A stretch of DNA of 64,000 nt. It comes from Ureibacillus composti. Its GTDB lineage: Bacteria > Bacillota > Bacilli > Bacillales_A > Planococcaceae. The notes under the pieces were generated by a model. It was not told the origin of the DNA and did not search any database. It was given only the letters and a program-made list of their open reading frames with translations. The stretch spans positions 322,501 to 386,500 of the forward strand of contig JAUCEP010000002.1 of NCBI GenBank assembly GCA_030348875.1. The letters are read 5' to 3'. Below, piece after piece: positions 18,918 through 27,135 of the stretch. The translations under genes and the position numbers were made by a program. How positions within the stretch are numbered: position 1 is the first letter of the stretch; the number at the start of each line of letters is the position of its first letter.

Positions 18918-20444
18918 ATGGCAGTTGAACAAAAGGTAAGAGAATTACAACATTTTATTAATGGAGCACTTGTGGCGGGTACAAGTGGACGTTTTTCAAA
19001 TGTGTTTAATCCAAGTACAGGAGAAGTAATTGCACGCGTTCCATTAGCTACAAAAGATGAAGTAAAAGATGCAATTGAAAAAGCGAAAGCAGCATTTCCG
19101 GCATGGAAAAAAACATCTGCAGGGAAAAGAGCAGAAATCGTTCAACGTTTCCGTCAATTAGTGACAGAAAATATAGATGAATTAATTGAAGTGATTTGTG
19201 AAGAAAGCGGAAAAACAAAAGAAGATGCAAAAGGCGAAATAACACGTGGATTAGAATCTGTAGATTTAGCAATTAACGCTGCTCATATGACAAAAGGAGA
19301 ATACTCTGTAAATGTTGGTGGAGGCATTAACGCGTTTTCAGCTAAATATCCATTAGGTGTAGTAGCTGCGATTGCTCCATTCAACTTCCCAGTAATGGTT
19401 CCACTTGCACAAACAAGTATGGCAGTAGCAGTTGGGAACTCTGTTATTTTAAAACCATCTGAAAAAGTGCCTGTATCTGCACTTTATATTTCAAACCTTT
19501 GGAAAGAAGCAGGTTTACCAGATGGCGTTTGGACAGTTATTAATGGTGATAAAGAAGCAGTTGATGAACTACTAGAAAATAAAACAATCGAAGCGATTTC
19601 ATTTGTTGGTTCAACTCCAGTTGCTGAATACATCTATCAAACGGGAACAAATTACAACAAACGCGTTGCAGCATTTGGCGGAGGTAAAAACTTCATGGTC
19701 GTAATGCCAGATGCAGACTTAGAGAAAACAGCAAATGCATTCCTAGGGGCAGCGTATGGTGCAGCTTCTCAACGTTGTATGGCGATTTCTGGTGCAATTC
19801 CAGTTGGAAAAGAAACGGCTGATAAATTTGTAGCGATTTTAAAAGAAAAAATTGAAAACTTAAAAGTAGGCCCTTATACAGATGCTGAAGTAGATTTTGG
19901 TCCAGTGATTACACAACAATCGAAAGATGTAGTAATTGCTGCAATCAATAAAGGCATTGAAGAAGGCGCACAATTAGTTGTTGATGGACGTAATCCGAAA
20001 ATCAGCGAAACTTCAAAAGGTTTCTATGTAGGCCCAACTTTACTTGACTATGTTACGCCTTCAATGGAAATCTATGAAAATGAAGTATTCGGCCCAGCTC
20101 GTATTATCGTTCGTACAGAATCTTTACAAGAAGCTATTGATTTAATCAATGATCATGAGCTAGGAAATGGTGTAACAATTTTCACAAATAACGGAGCAGC
20201 TGCTCGTAAATTCCAAGAAGAAATCGAAGTGGGCATGGTTGGGGTAAACGTTCCGATTCCAATTCCTGTCGGTTACCATAACTTCGGTGGTTTAAAACGT
20301 TCTAAATTTGGAGAAGGTTACATGTTCGGTCCAGACCAAGCGCGTTTCTTCACGAAAGTGAAAACAATCTCTGAGCGTTGGTTAGAAGCTGATGATGAAA
20401 CAACATCATCGTTCTCTTTCCCAAGTAACGATAGCGCGAAGTAA
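18918..20444 (+). CDS. mmsA: CoA-acylating (methyl)malonate-semialdehyde dehydrogenase, MmsA/IolA family
   Basis: NAD-dependent aldehyde dehydrogenase that converts (methyl)malonate semialdehyde to propionyl- or acetyl-CoA with loss of CO2. The 508-residue protein has the ALDH fold: PFNFPVMVP near residue 160, GSTPVAEYIYQ near 230, and the nucleophile in SQRCMAIS near 288. The QRCMA context and GGGKNFMVVMPDAD are typical of MMSDH rather than of ordinary ALDHs, which carry a conserved Glu where this family lacks one. The ATG at 18918 has AAGGGGTG about 9 nt upstream. It is monocistronic. Valine, beta-alanine or inositol breakdown are possible pathways; the aminotransferase at 46 kb could supply malonate semialdehyde. 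Confidence 0.88.
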   Translation: MAVEQKVRELQHFINGALVAGTSGRFSNVFNPSTGEVIARVPLATKDEVKDAIEKAKAAFPAWKKTSAGKRAEIVQRFRQLVTENIDELIEVICEESGKTKEDAKGEITRGLESVDLAINAAHMTKGEYSVNVGGGINAFSAKYPLGVVAAIAPFNFPVMVPLAQTSMAVAVGNSVILKPSEKVPVSALYISNLWKEAGLPDGVWTVINGDKEAVDELLENKTIEAISFVGSTPVAEYIYQTGTNYNKRVAAFGGGKNFMVVMPDADLEKTANAFLGAAYGAASQRCMAISGAIPVGKETADKFVAILKEKIENLKVGPYTDAEVDFGPVITQQSKDVVIAAINKGIEEGAQLVVDGRNPKISETSKGFYVGPTLLDYVTPSMEIYENEVFGPARIIVRTESLQEAIDLINDHELGNGVTIFTNNGAAARKFQEEIEVGMVGVNVPIPIPVGYHNFGGLKRSKFGEGYMFGPDQARFFTKVKTISERWLEADDETTSSFSFPSNDSAK

Positions 20445-20489
20445 TCTTTTTAGTAATATATAAACTTGTTTCATCCATTTAAACTAAAC

Positions 20490-20535
20490 AAAATCACCTC
20501 ATCTCTGGGAAATTTAAGAGATGAGGTGATTTTTT
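20490..20535 (+). terminator. Intrinsic terminator of mmsA
   Basis: A perfect stem AAAATCACCTCATCTCT / AGAGATGAGGTGATTTT (17 bp) around a 10-nt loop, ending in T6. Confidence 0.95.
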
Positions 20536-20694
20536 ATAATATCCCTGTGTGATGGTTGCAAAATAGACTATTGATTATGGGAAAAGTACATAAATACGGA
20601 TGAAATTTATATACTATGCCTTCGCTTTTATAAAACAGTAATATTAATAATCGTGTATTATTTTCAAAAAGTGACATCAATCGAGGCTTTTCTT

Positions 20695-20702
20695 CATACT
20701 AT
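20695..20702 (+). promoter_or_regulatory. Possible SigE -10 element of the cortex hydrolase gene
   Basis: CATACTAT lies 18 bp before the ATG of the CwlJ-like gene and matches the mother-cell SigE -10 (CATACAAT) at seven of eight positions. The expected -35 region (GACATCAA) is a poor match, so this is tentative. Confidence 0.3.
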
Positions 20703-20719
20703 GATTTTGAGGTGAAAAA

Positions 20720-21157
20720 ATGCCAAGAGTAAAATTCCGAGATGCGGACGTCGACTTAGTTGCAAGGATGATGAGAGCGGAAGCTGAAGGTGAAGGGAAC
20801 CAAGGGATGCTATATGTTGGAAATGTTATTGTTAATCGTGCAGTAGCAGATTGCGCAGATTTTACTGATGTAAGAACAATTGAAGATGTTATTTATCAGG
20901 TGCAAGGAGGAAATTATTCTTTTGAAGCTGTTCAAAAGGGTAATTTATTTTATTCACCAGCGCGAGAAAATGAACGAAGATTAGCAAGGCAAGTTTTAAA
21001 TTATTGGAGAGACCACCCAGCGAAATATGCTCTTTGGTACTTTAATCCATATGCACCATGCCCTCCACAGTGGTATGGTCAACCATTTACTGGCCAATTT
21101 AAAGATCATTGTTTCTATGAACCAGCACCAGGAACATGTGCAAGTATTTATTCATAA
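20720..21157 (+). CDS. CwlJ-like spore cortex-lytic hydrolase (Hydrolase_2 family)
   Basis: Peptidoglycan hydrolase of the SleB/CwlJ family that degrades spore cortex at germination. The 145-residue protein is a single catalytic domain (VDLVARMMRAEAEGEGNQGMLYVG-type opening with the catalytic Glu in RAEAEGEG near residue 21, then NVIVNRAV, FYSPAR and YALWYFNPYAPCPPQW). It has no peptidoglycan-binding domain and no signal peptide, which is the CwlJ layout (about 142 residues) and unlike SleB. CwlJ enzymes are laid down in the coat by the mother cell with GerQ, but no gerQ is adjacent here. The ribosome site TTGAGGTG is good. Confidence 0.85.
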   Translation: MPRVKFRDADVDLVARMMRAEAEGEGNQGMLYVGNVIVNRAVADCADFTDVRTIEDVIYQVQGGNYSFEAVQKGNLFYSPARENERRLARQVLNYWRDHPAKYALWYFNPYAPCPPQWYGQPFTGQFKDHCFYEPAPGTCASIYS

Positions 21158-21179
21158 AATTTATTTTTAATGTAAAAAT

Positions 21180-21212
21180 GGGAACTACCTCATATGCAGG
21201 TGTTCCTTTTTT
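21180..21212 (+). terminator. Intrinsic terminator after the CwlJ-like gene
   Basis: GGGAACTACCT / AGGTGTTCC with one bulged base, followed by T6. Confidence 0.75.
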
Positions 21213-21250
21213 ATTCTTTCCAATAATTATAGAGATGGTGGTGAGTGAAT

Positions 21251-21622
21251 ATGAGAAAAGTAATAATAAGGATCCTGAGCGGAATGAAGCAAACGTTATT
21301 AACAGCTCTTGTTGCAGATACGCAAGAAAAAAGAGAGAAGGGGTTAATGTTTGTTAAAAGATTACCTGAAGACGAAGGGATGTTATTCGTATTTCCTGAA
21401 AAGGTTTATGATGGTTTCTGGATGAAAAATACATTCATTCCCCTGTCCATTGCTTTTATAGATTCTGATGGTGAAATTCTAAAGATATTAAATATGTGGC
21501 CTTGTCTAGATGAAGAATGTCCAACGTATGAGCCACAAATTTTTTATCAATATGCTATTGAAGTGAATTACGGATGGTTTGAAAGAAATCGGGTTAGAGA
21601 GGGCGATTATGTAAAATTTTAG
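21251..21622 (+). CDS. DUF192 family protein
   Basis: Small single-domain protein (123 residues) of the DUF192 family, a beta-rich fold of unknown function. Characteristic blocks are EKGLMFVKRLPEDEGMLFVF, FWMKNTFIPLSIAFID and a late Tyr-Ala-(I/L)-Glu segment. Many homologues carry a signal peptide or lipobox; this one has neither and should be cytoplasmic. The GGTGGTGAG ribosome site favours the ATG at 21251 over the GTG two codons upstream. It stands alone between terminators and context gives no clue to function. Confidence 0.85.
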   Translation: MRKVIIRILSGMKQTLLTALVADTQEKREKGLMFVKRLPEDEGMLFVFPEKVYDGFWMKNTFIPLSIAFIDSDGEILKILNMWPCLDEECPTYEPQIFYQYAIEVNYGWFERNRVREGDYVKF

Positions 21623-21990
21623 TTTGTTGTGAATATTTCGAATAAAGGTCTAAGGAGTGTTTATTAAAGATTCTGTTGAAATTTGTTTTAGTATAATTCG
21701 TGCAGATATACAAATAAATTTGACTATCTAACTTTATGTCGAAATACTATTCGGTGGTATGTCATCGCTTTAAAGTGTCTTTGGAATTGCACTCGATAAT
21801 TATTGTTCAGGATCGTAAGTTATTCCGATATAGAAATTAGTGTAGCTGACCCTTAAATGGGAAAAGTTCTTATTCTACAAAATGCAAAAAATAGTTTAAG
21901 AATTAAATATATATGTTATAATTCTTTGGTGTAAGCGCATTGTCTAAATTAAAGTCAGAGAATTTTAAAAATAGAGAGGACTGTGTGAAT
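21623..21990. other. Intergenic region upstream of the P5C dehydrogenase gene
   Basis: 368 bp without a gene. TATAAT at 21917-21922 with a weak TTTAAG 16 bp upstream is the best promoter candidate. A sequence resembling a catabolite-response element (TGTAAGCGCATTGT near 21930) has three mismatches to the consensus. No hairpin or small frame was found. Confidence 0.45.
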
Positions 21991-23622
21991 TTGACTAACG
22001 GAATTTTTAAAATCCCAACACCTACAAACGAGCCAGGTAATACTTATGCTCCTGGTACAAAAGAAAGAGAAACATTAAAAGCTGAATTAAAACGCCAATC
22101 TGAAATCGTAGTGGATATCCCTGTGATTATTAATGGCCAAAATATAAAAACTGATACAGTGAAGCAAGTGGTAATGCCACATGCTCATCAACATGTACTA
22201 GCTAACTATTCTGAAGCTGGTGAAAAAGAATTACGCGATGCAATCGAAGCGGCAATGGCTGCTAAAGAAGCATGGGCTAATATGCCATGGGAACATCGTG
22301 CAGCAATCTTCTTAAAAGCTGCTGATCTAATTTCTGGTCCATACCGTGACGTTATGAATGCAGCGACAATGTTAGGACAATCTAAAACAGCGATTCAAGC
22401 TGAAATTGATTCTGCACAAGAATTAATTGATTTCTTACGTTTCGGTGTTGAATATGCGAACCAAGTGTATGCTATTCAACCAGCAAGCATGAAAAATGTA
22501 TGGAATCGTACAGACTACCGTCCATTAGATGGATTCGTACTAGCTATTTCTCCATTCAACTTTACAGCGATTGGTGGTAACTTACCAGCAGCTCCAGCAA
22601 TGATGGGGAACGTTGTCGTTTGGAAACCAGCAACAACTTCTTTACTAGCAAACTATTACTTCATGCGTATTTTAGAAGAAGCTGGATTACCAAAAGGTGT
22701 TATCAACTTTGTACCATCTCGTGGTTCACAAGTATCTGAAATTGTACTAACAGACTCACGTATGGCAGGTTTCCACTTCACAGGTTCAACAGCTACATTC
22801 CAAACAATTTGGAAAAATGTTGGAGAAAATATTGCAAACTATATTTCATACCCTCGTTTAGTTGGGGAAACAGGCGGTAAAGACTTTGTATTTGCACACG
22901 AATCTGCACAAGCAGATAAAGTAGTAGCAAGCATTGTTCGCGGTGCATTTGAGTACCAAGGACAAAAATGTTCAGCTGCTTCACGTGCTTATATCCCAGT
23001 TAGCCTATGGGAAGAAGTGAAAGCTGGTTTAATTGAAGAAACTGCTAAACTTAAAGTTGGGGATGTTCGTGACTTCCGTAACTTCATGGGTGCGGTCATT
23101 GACCAGGCTTCATTTGATTCAATTAAAAACTATATTGAATACGCAAAAGCATCTGAAGAAGCAGAAATTATTGCGGGTGGTACGTATGATGATTCAGTTG
23201 GTTACTTCGTTCAACCAACAATTATCGTTACAACAAATCCAAACTTCAAAACAATGGTAGAAGAAATCTTTGGACCAGTGTTAACAATTTATGTTTATGA
23301 AAATGATCAATTAGAAGAAACATTAACAGCGGTTGATACTGCTTCTATGTACGCTTTAACAGGAGCAATCTTTGCTCAAGATCGCCAAGCGATTCTTCAC
23401 TTAGAAGAACGTTTATCTGGTGCAGCGGGTAACTTCTATATTAATGACAAACCAACTGGTGCGATGATTAACCAACAACCATTTGGTGGTTCACGTGGTT
23501 CTGGTACAAATGATAAAGCAGGATCAGTACTTAACATGATTCGTTGGACAACTCCTCGAGTGATCAAAGAGAACTTTGCTCCAACAACAGATATCGCATA
23601 TCCATTTATGGATGAAGAGTAA
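21991..23622 (+). CDS. pruA: L-glutamate gamma-semialdehyde (P5C) dehydrogenase, long type
   Basis: Oxidises glutamate semialdehyde, formed from pyrroline-5-carboxylate, to glutamate: the last step of proline and arginine breakdown. The 543-residue protein opens with FKIPTPTNEPGNTYAPGTKE, the N-terminus of the long P5CDH type found in Bacteroidetes and mitochondria, and not the shorter RocA of B. subtilis. ALDH motifs are present: SPFNFTAIGGN near residue 183, the base Glu in LVGETGGKDF near 291 and the nucleophile in GQKCSAAS near 330. A TTG start with GAGAGGA 10 nt upstream is preferred; a GTG two codons earlier is possible. No proline dehydrogenase is adjacent. A perfect terminator follows. 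Confidence 0.92.
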   Translation: MTNGIFKIPTPTNEPGNTYAPGTKERETLKAELKRQSEIVVDIPVIINGQNIKTDTVKQVVMPHAHQHVLANYSEAGEKELRDAIEAAMAAKEAWANMPWEHRAAIFLKAADLISGPYRDVMNAATMLGQSKTAIQAEIDSAQELIDFLRFGVEYANQVYAIQPASMKNVWNRTDYRPLDGFVLAISPFNFTAIGGNLPAAPAMMGNVVVWKPATTSLLANYYFMRILEEAGLPKGVINFVPSRGSQVSEIVLTDSRMAGFHFTGSTATFQTIWKNVGENIANYISYPRLVGETGGKDFVFAHESAQADKVVASIVRGAFEYQGQKCSAASRAYIPVSLWEEVKAGLIEETAKLKVGDVRDFRNFMGAVIDQASFDSIKNYIEYAKASEEAEIIAGGTYDDSVGYFVQPTIIVTTNPNFKTMVEEIFGPVLTIYVYENDQLEETLTAVDTASMYALTGAIFAQDRQAILHLEERLSGAAGNFYINDKPTGAMINQQPFGGSRGSGTNDKAGSVLNMIRWTTPRVIKENFAPTTDIAYPFMDEE

Positions 23623-23632
23623 TTTATAATAC

Positions 23633-23668
23633 AAAAGAGGTTGAAGTCGCTACTTCAACCTCTTTTTT
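23633..23668 (+). terminator. Intrinsic terminator of pruA
   Basis: A 15-bp perfect stem AAAAGAGGTTGAAGT / ACTTCAACCTCTTTT with a 4-nt loop and T6. Confidence 0.95.
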
Positions 23669-23707
23669 GTGTTATTGATTTATATTAATGTGTTGAATGG
23701 CACATAG

Positions 23708-23824
23708 ACAAGTCGAAAAGCCATGTTTCAACATGGCTTTGCGGCTTGTGTGGGGAGCGAAAACGCCACGTCGTGTGGAATCGCTCTCATGACCAACGTC
23801 GTGTTGGCCTCTTAGACCGCTCCC
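23708..23824 (+). ncRNA. Candidate structured RNA with twin identical-loop hairpins
   Basis: Three stem-loops lie within 117 bp. (1) 23708-23749: ACAAGTCG pairs with CGGCTTGT and, inside it, AAGCCATG with CATGGCTT. (2) CCAC-GTCGT-GTGG (23766-23778). (3) CCAAC-GTCGT-GTTGG (23793-23807), with the same five-base loop. GGGAGCG (23753-23759) can pair either with CGCTCTC (23782-23788), closing hairpin 2 alone, or perfectly with CGCTCCC (23818-23824), closing both. G-T pairs in the stems favour the + strand as the transcribed one. It lies beyond the pruA terminator, with no gene downstream on this strand for 1 kb. It resembles in plan the Bacillaceae-1 RNA motif (two hairpins with RUCCU loops) but the loop sequence differs. 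Confidence 0.5.
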
Positions 23825-23883
23825 ACCAGACGCTTAATTAGAGTCATTATTAGAATTTTTTTTTTATAAGGCGTTAGACCATT

Positions 23884-24027
23884 TTATGTCCCTCTATGCT
23901 TTGTAACTTCTTGTGGGGCATTGTTATGAATGACTTGGTTTAGCTCTTTTGAATATTCTTCACGGTGATTTGTATCTTTCGTTTGCTTCTTTTCTTTTCT
24001 GAAGGTTGTTTTGCCTTTCTTCGCCAA
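23884..24027 (-). CDS. Small basic protein, 47 residues, unknown function
   Basis: A TTG start lies 6 nt after a full-consensus GGAGGTGA ribosome site (24034-24041). The product begins MAKKGKTTFRKEKKQTK and ends VTKHRGT. It is very rich in Lys, Thr and Glu, has no hydrophobic stretch, and looks soluble and largely disordered or helical. The strong ribosome site is the main evidence that it is real. I do not recognise a family; small Lys-rich proteins like this occur in many Bacillales, some of them spore-associated. Confidence 0.6.
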   Translation of the reverse strand: MAKKGKTTFRKEKKQTKDTNHREEYSKELNQVIHNNAPQEVTKHRGT

Positions 24028-24166
24028 TGTTTGTCACCTCCGTTTTATAAATCAAAAACTAAAATTAATGTGCGCAAAATAGTTTGAACTATACAAAATA
24101 AATAAATCCATAAAAGGGGCGTATACTGATTAGAGGGAACTAGTAGCTTTTAGAATTCCTTGATGA

Positions 24167-24316
24167 TTAAAAGACTTTTCGATGATTTTCTTCATCTGGA
24201 TTCTTGTCATTTTGTTCTGATCCTTGTTCATCATCATTCGTTGTACCGCAGCCAAAAAGTAAACCCATGGATAGGATGGCAATAAATGTACCTAATCTTA
24301 TCTTTTTAGACTTCAT
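24167..24316 (-). CDS. Small lipoprotein, 49 residues, unknown function
   Basis: MKSKKIRLGTF, a hydrophobic core and the lipobox LLFGC (Cys23) give a mature peptide of only about 27 residues, very acidic and Asn/Asp/Glu-rich (TTNDDEQGSEQNDKNPDEE). A GAGGTGAG ribosome site is 5-6 nt from the ATG. The gene is preceded on the same strand by a structured leader ending in an intrinsic terminator (24425-24630), which may control it. Function unknown. Size and charge are like other orphan mini-lipoproteins in bacilli. Confidence 0.6.
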   Translation of the reverse strand: MKSKKIRLGTFIAILSMGLLFGCGTTNDDEQGSEQNDKNPDEENHRKVF

Positions 24317-24424
24317 TGATCTCACCTCATCTACAATAAATTTTATTTTTCTTATTATGTCTAAATATATTGTTTTAAACCTGTAATTCTGATGGTTAAA
24401 AAGAGTGGATCTTCCTAGAAAATA

Positions 24425-24630
24425 CAAAAAACCCGGAAATAAATTTCCGGGTATGATCATCACTTACTATCTTCCTCCATGACACACTGCCTCGCTTTCC
24501 GCTTTGGCTCTTTAGAGAACCGTGCTTTAGCTTTTTCAGTATTGATGGTCCTTCAGAGCTAACAATGATGCCCACTCATCGGGTTAACCCTCCTAGTCAC
24601 TTGGATTCGAAGTGAAATCTTTTATAGTAT
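24425..24630 (-). ncRNA. Unclassified structured leader RNA ending in a terminator
   Basis: On the minus strand a GC-richer stretch of about 200 nt runs from a TATACTATAAA-type -10 (near 24630) to the perfect hairpin ACCCGGAAAT/ATTTCCGGGT (24431-24452) followed by T6. It contains a 5' hairpin CACTT/AAGTG, a GATG-agtggg-CATC hairpin, and GGTTCTCTAAAGAGCC. An AGGAGGG followed 9 nt later by ATG would allow the hexapeptide MSGHHC. The small lipoprotein gene begins 109 nt past the terminator. The layout is that of a riboswitch or attenuator. It does not match the consensus of any riboswitch class I could recall. Confidence 0.5.
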
Positions 24631-24920
24631 AGTTCGAAATAATTTTTTCATACTCTTTTTTTGTGAAACTTGATCATTTTACTACTCAAAAAAATAATGC
24701 ATTGATTAACAAGCCATTCTATTATGTAATAAAAAGTATCTAACATGTGAATGATGTGAAATTTTCGAAACTTATACCGATTTATTGCGTATACAAATGT
24801 AAATACATTCTTCTAAATTTGTATTTAGATTCTGATTTTCCAGTAATCCATTAGCTGGGGTAGGTAGGGCTAGATAGTTTATAAAGTGTAACTATATGAA
24901 GTTGTGAGGTGAAGTGATCG
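24631..24920. other. AT-rich intergenic region between divergent units
   Basis: 290 bp between the minus-strand leader RNA and the M50 protease gene. Presumably holds the promoter of the latter; no clear consensus or repeat was seen. Confidence 0.5.
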
Positions 24921-25967
24921 TTGAAAAATAAAAAAACTTGGGGAGTCTTGGTTGGTACAGGTTTATTAATTTTATCAAAATTAAAATTTGTACTAGTAAT
25001 AATGAAGGTCTTAAAGTTGCAGACGTTAATCAGTATGGCAATATACTTATGGATGTATGCGCTCATATACGGGTGGAAGTTTGCAGCCGCTTTCGTATAT
25101 TTAATTTTTATACATGAGATGGGACATACATATGCTGCGCGAAGACTTAAATTGCCAGTTAGTCCAGCTATTTTTATCCCCTTTGTTGGAGCTGCCATTT
25201 CTATGAAAGAAATGCCGAAAAGTGCGAAGGATGAGGCGTATTTAGCTTATATGGGGCCGGTATTCGGATTACTTGCCTTTTTGCCTGCGTTTCCATTGTA
25301 CTTTTATACTGAAGATCCTTTTTGGGCGCTAGTCATTTTTCTAGGGGGATTACTGAATTTATTTAATTTAATTCCTATTACGCCTTTGGATGGAGGGCGG
25401 ATAGCTGCTGGGATCAGCACAAAGCTATGGGCTGTAGGTTTAATGATCCTTATTGGATATTCATTATATTCTTTTAATATTTTAGCCATCATTATTACAA
25501 TTATTGGTGCAATCCAGTGGTATAAAATTTATAAACAACAAAAAAATCTAGTGGAAGATGAAAAGGAAGTAACATCTTACATGACGATTTATAGACAGTT
25601 AAAAGAACACGCAGAGCATGCATCGGTTGGTAACTTTACTTATTATGCAAGATCGTTTAAAGGAAATATTTTAAACGAACACCTGCGGGACCTATTTCTA
25701 ATTTTGAATAATGTTGAAGAATTAGAAGAGACGGAAGAACAAGATCGATTAATAATCGATGAATTCCTCTCCCGATTTAATGAACAGGTTCAAAAAATAA
25801 AAGGCGAGTTTGAGCAAACAGCCTCATATTATAAAACTGACAATAAAACAAAACTAAAATTATTTATGATTTATTTAGGATTAGTTGTAGTTTTAGCAGC
25901 AAGTACTTACTATGGAAACATGATAATCATGGAATCTGAGGCAATGAAGACAATCATTGGTGAATGA
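24921..25967 (+). CDS. M50 family (site-2 protease type) zinc metalloprotease
   Basis: Intramembrane metalloprotease of 348 residues. Early membrane helices contain the zinc motif HEMGH near residue 65 (FIHEMGHTYAARRL). A later helix supplies the third ligand in ITPLDGGR near residue 156. The C-terminal third is a soluble acidic, coiled-coil-like region ending in one more membrane helix (residues 313-335), which is unusual for a minimal M50 protein. A TTG start follows GAGGTGA by 8 nt. The substrate is unknown; relatives cleave membrane-bound regulators or process peptides. It stands alone, convergent with a PAP2 gene. Confidence 0.88.
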   Translation: MKNKKTWGVLVGTGLLILSKLKFVLVIMKVLKLQTLISMAIYLWMYALIYGWKFAAAFVYLIFIHEMGHTYAARRLKLPVSPAIFIPFVGAAISMKEMPKSAKDEAYLAYMGPVFGLLAFLPAFPLYFYTEDPFWALVIFLGGLLNLFNLIPITPLDGGRIAAGISTKLWAVGLMILIGYSLYSFNILAIIITIIGAIQWYKIYKQQKNLVEDEKEVTSYMTIYRQLKEHAEHASVGNFTYYARSFKGNILNEHLRDLFLILNNVEELEETEEQDRLIIDEFLSRFNEQVQKIKGEFEQTASYYKTDNKTKLKLFMIYLGLVVVLAASTYYGNMIIMESEAMKTIIGE

Positions 25968-25975
25968 TACTTTCT

Positions 25976-26008
25976 AAAAGGAATCTCTTATTTTGAGATT
26001 CCTTTTTA
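25976..26008 (+). terminator. Bidirectional terminator between M50 and PAP2 genes
   Basis: AAAGGAATCTC / GAGATTCCTTT with a 7-nt loop and T5 on the + side; A-rich left flank gives a T run on the - side. Confidence 0.85.
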
Positions 26009-26012
26009 TATT

Positions 26013-26627
26013 TCATATTTCCTTCCGATCAGGTGTACTACGATAGGCACTTTCATACCACCACACACAAAGGATAAACCAACTATATCCGAGCATCCAC
26101 CCAGCTAATACATCTGATGCATAGTGGCGTCCTTCTGCTATTCGGGAAAGTCCGATTAAGAGGAAAAGTAGTATTGCGATTGTCCAAATAATTCGGGATG
26201 CTGTCTTTGAAATACCCATTCGATTAAATACGTATGCGACTGTTACAAGATACAGAAATCCATGTAAAGCATGTCCAGAGGGAAAACTAAAGGTAGTAAA
26301 TTGATCTACAATTTCCGGGCGAGGTCGTTCGACGATCCGTTTTAAGACTTGATATATTGCATATCCAAAACCAACTGACATTATTTCAAAAAGCATCAAT
26401 TTATAGTCTTTTAGTCGAATCAAAATGATGAGTAGGAGAATAATCGCCACAGAAAAAATGAATTTTGTTTCACCAATGTAGTGAAAAACCGTAATATACT
26501 CGCGACCATACAATAAATCAGATGCTCCCTGATCAAATGCTTTAATGAGTGGAGTGTCGAAGGTCATCCATAAAATACAGAAAATAATAAAAGCACAAAT
26601 TGCTGATATATAAATCCACTTGTTCAT
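26013..26627 (-). CDS. PAP2 superfamily membrane phosphatase
   Basis: 204-residue integral membrane phosphatase with five to six helices. It has the three PAP2 motifs: KRIVERPRP (KxxxxxxRP) near residue 95, PSGH near residue 116 and SRIAEGRHYASDVLAG (SRxxxxxHxxxD) near residue 160. Relatives dephosphorylate undecaprenyl pyrophosphate (BcrC) or phosphatidylglycerol phosphate (PgpB) on the outer face of the membrane. Which lipid is used cannot be told here. An AAAGGGGAT ribosome site precedes the ATG. Monocistronic. Confidence 0.9.
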   Translation of the reverse strand: MNKWIYISAICAFIIFCILWMTFDTPLIKAFDQGASDLLYGREYITVFHYIGETKFIFSVAIILLLIILIRLKDYKLMLFEIMSVGFGYAIYQVLKRIVERPRPEIVDQFTTFSFPSGHALHGFLYLVTVAYVFNRMGISKTASRIIWTIAILLFLLIGLSRIAEGRHYASDVLAGWMLGYSWFILCVWWYESAYRSTPDRKEI

Positions 26628-26789
26628 TTTTATCCCCTTTGTATTAGAATAAAATTAATTTTAGGGAAGAACATATTTATTATGGCTTAGTGTGAATGGA
26701 AAATACTATAAAAATTTATTTTAGCTTTAAATAATAGGTAATTTAGGGTTCGGAGTGTGCACGGTTAAAAGAGAACAGGATAGAAGACA

Positions 26790-26818
26790 TTGCCAACTCG
26801 AGTAGGTTCTACTATAAT
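26790..26818 (+). promoter_or_regulatory. SigA promoter of the cobalamin operon
   Basis: TTGCCA (26790-26795), a 17-bp spacer and TATAAT (26813-26818), placed about 45 bp before the riboswitch aptamer. Confidence 0.8.
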
Positions 26819-26859
26819 TGCCTTTAGGACAATAACTAAATATTAGATTAAATAGGTTT

Positions 26860-27020
26860 TTTAGATGGGATTCATCTAAGACTAAGAGGGAAGTTGGTGT
26901 AAATCCAACACGGTCCCGCCACTGTAAGCGTGAAGGCTGGTTTCATATCCACTGTGTTTTTAACATGGGAAGGAGTAACTAATCGTTGATGCGTAAGTCA
27001 GGAGACCTGCCTATTTGGAT
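26860..27020 (+). promoter_or_regulatory. Cobalamin riboswitch (AdoCbl aptamer)
   Basis: The B12-box features are present in order: GGGAAGTTGGTGTAAATCC near 26888, ACGGTCCCGCCACTGTAAGCG near 26910, GGAAGGAGT near 26968 and the 3' B12 box GTAAGTCAGGAGACCTGCC near 26993. It lies in the leader of a corrinoid uptake and salvage operon. It should bind adenosylcobalamin and shut the operon off. Confidence 0.95.
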
Positions 27021-27135
27021 TGTTTTAAACTTCCTCGAGGAAAGGACGGTTTAAAGTGCGGAGTCGAGTACATATGTATTTTTATTTAAAAATTCATAAA
27101 AATTACTAGATTTATGATGAACCTGCCTTTTTACT

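Noticed and set aside
21930-21944. Catabolite-response (cre) element upstream of pruA
   Set aside because: Three mismatches at conserved positions of the consensus.
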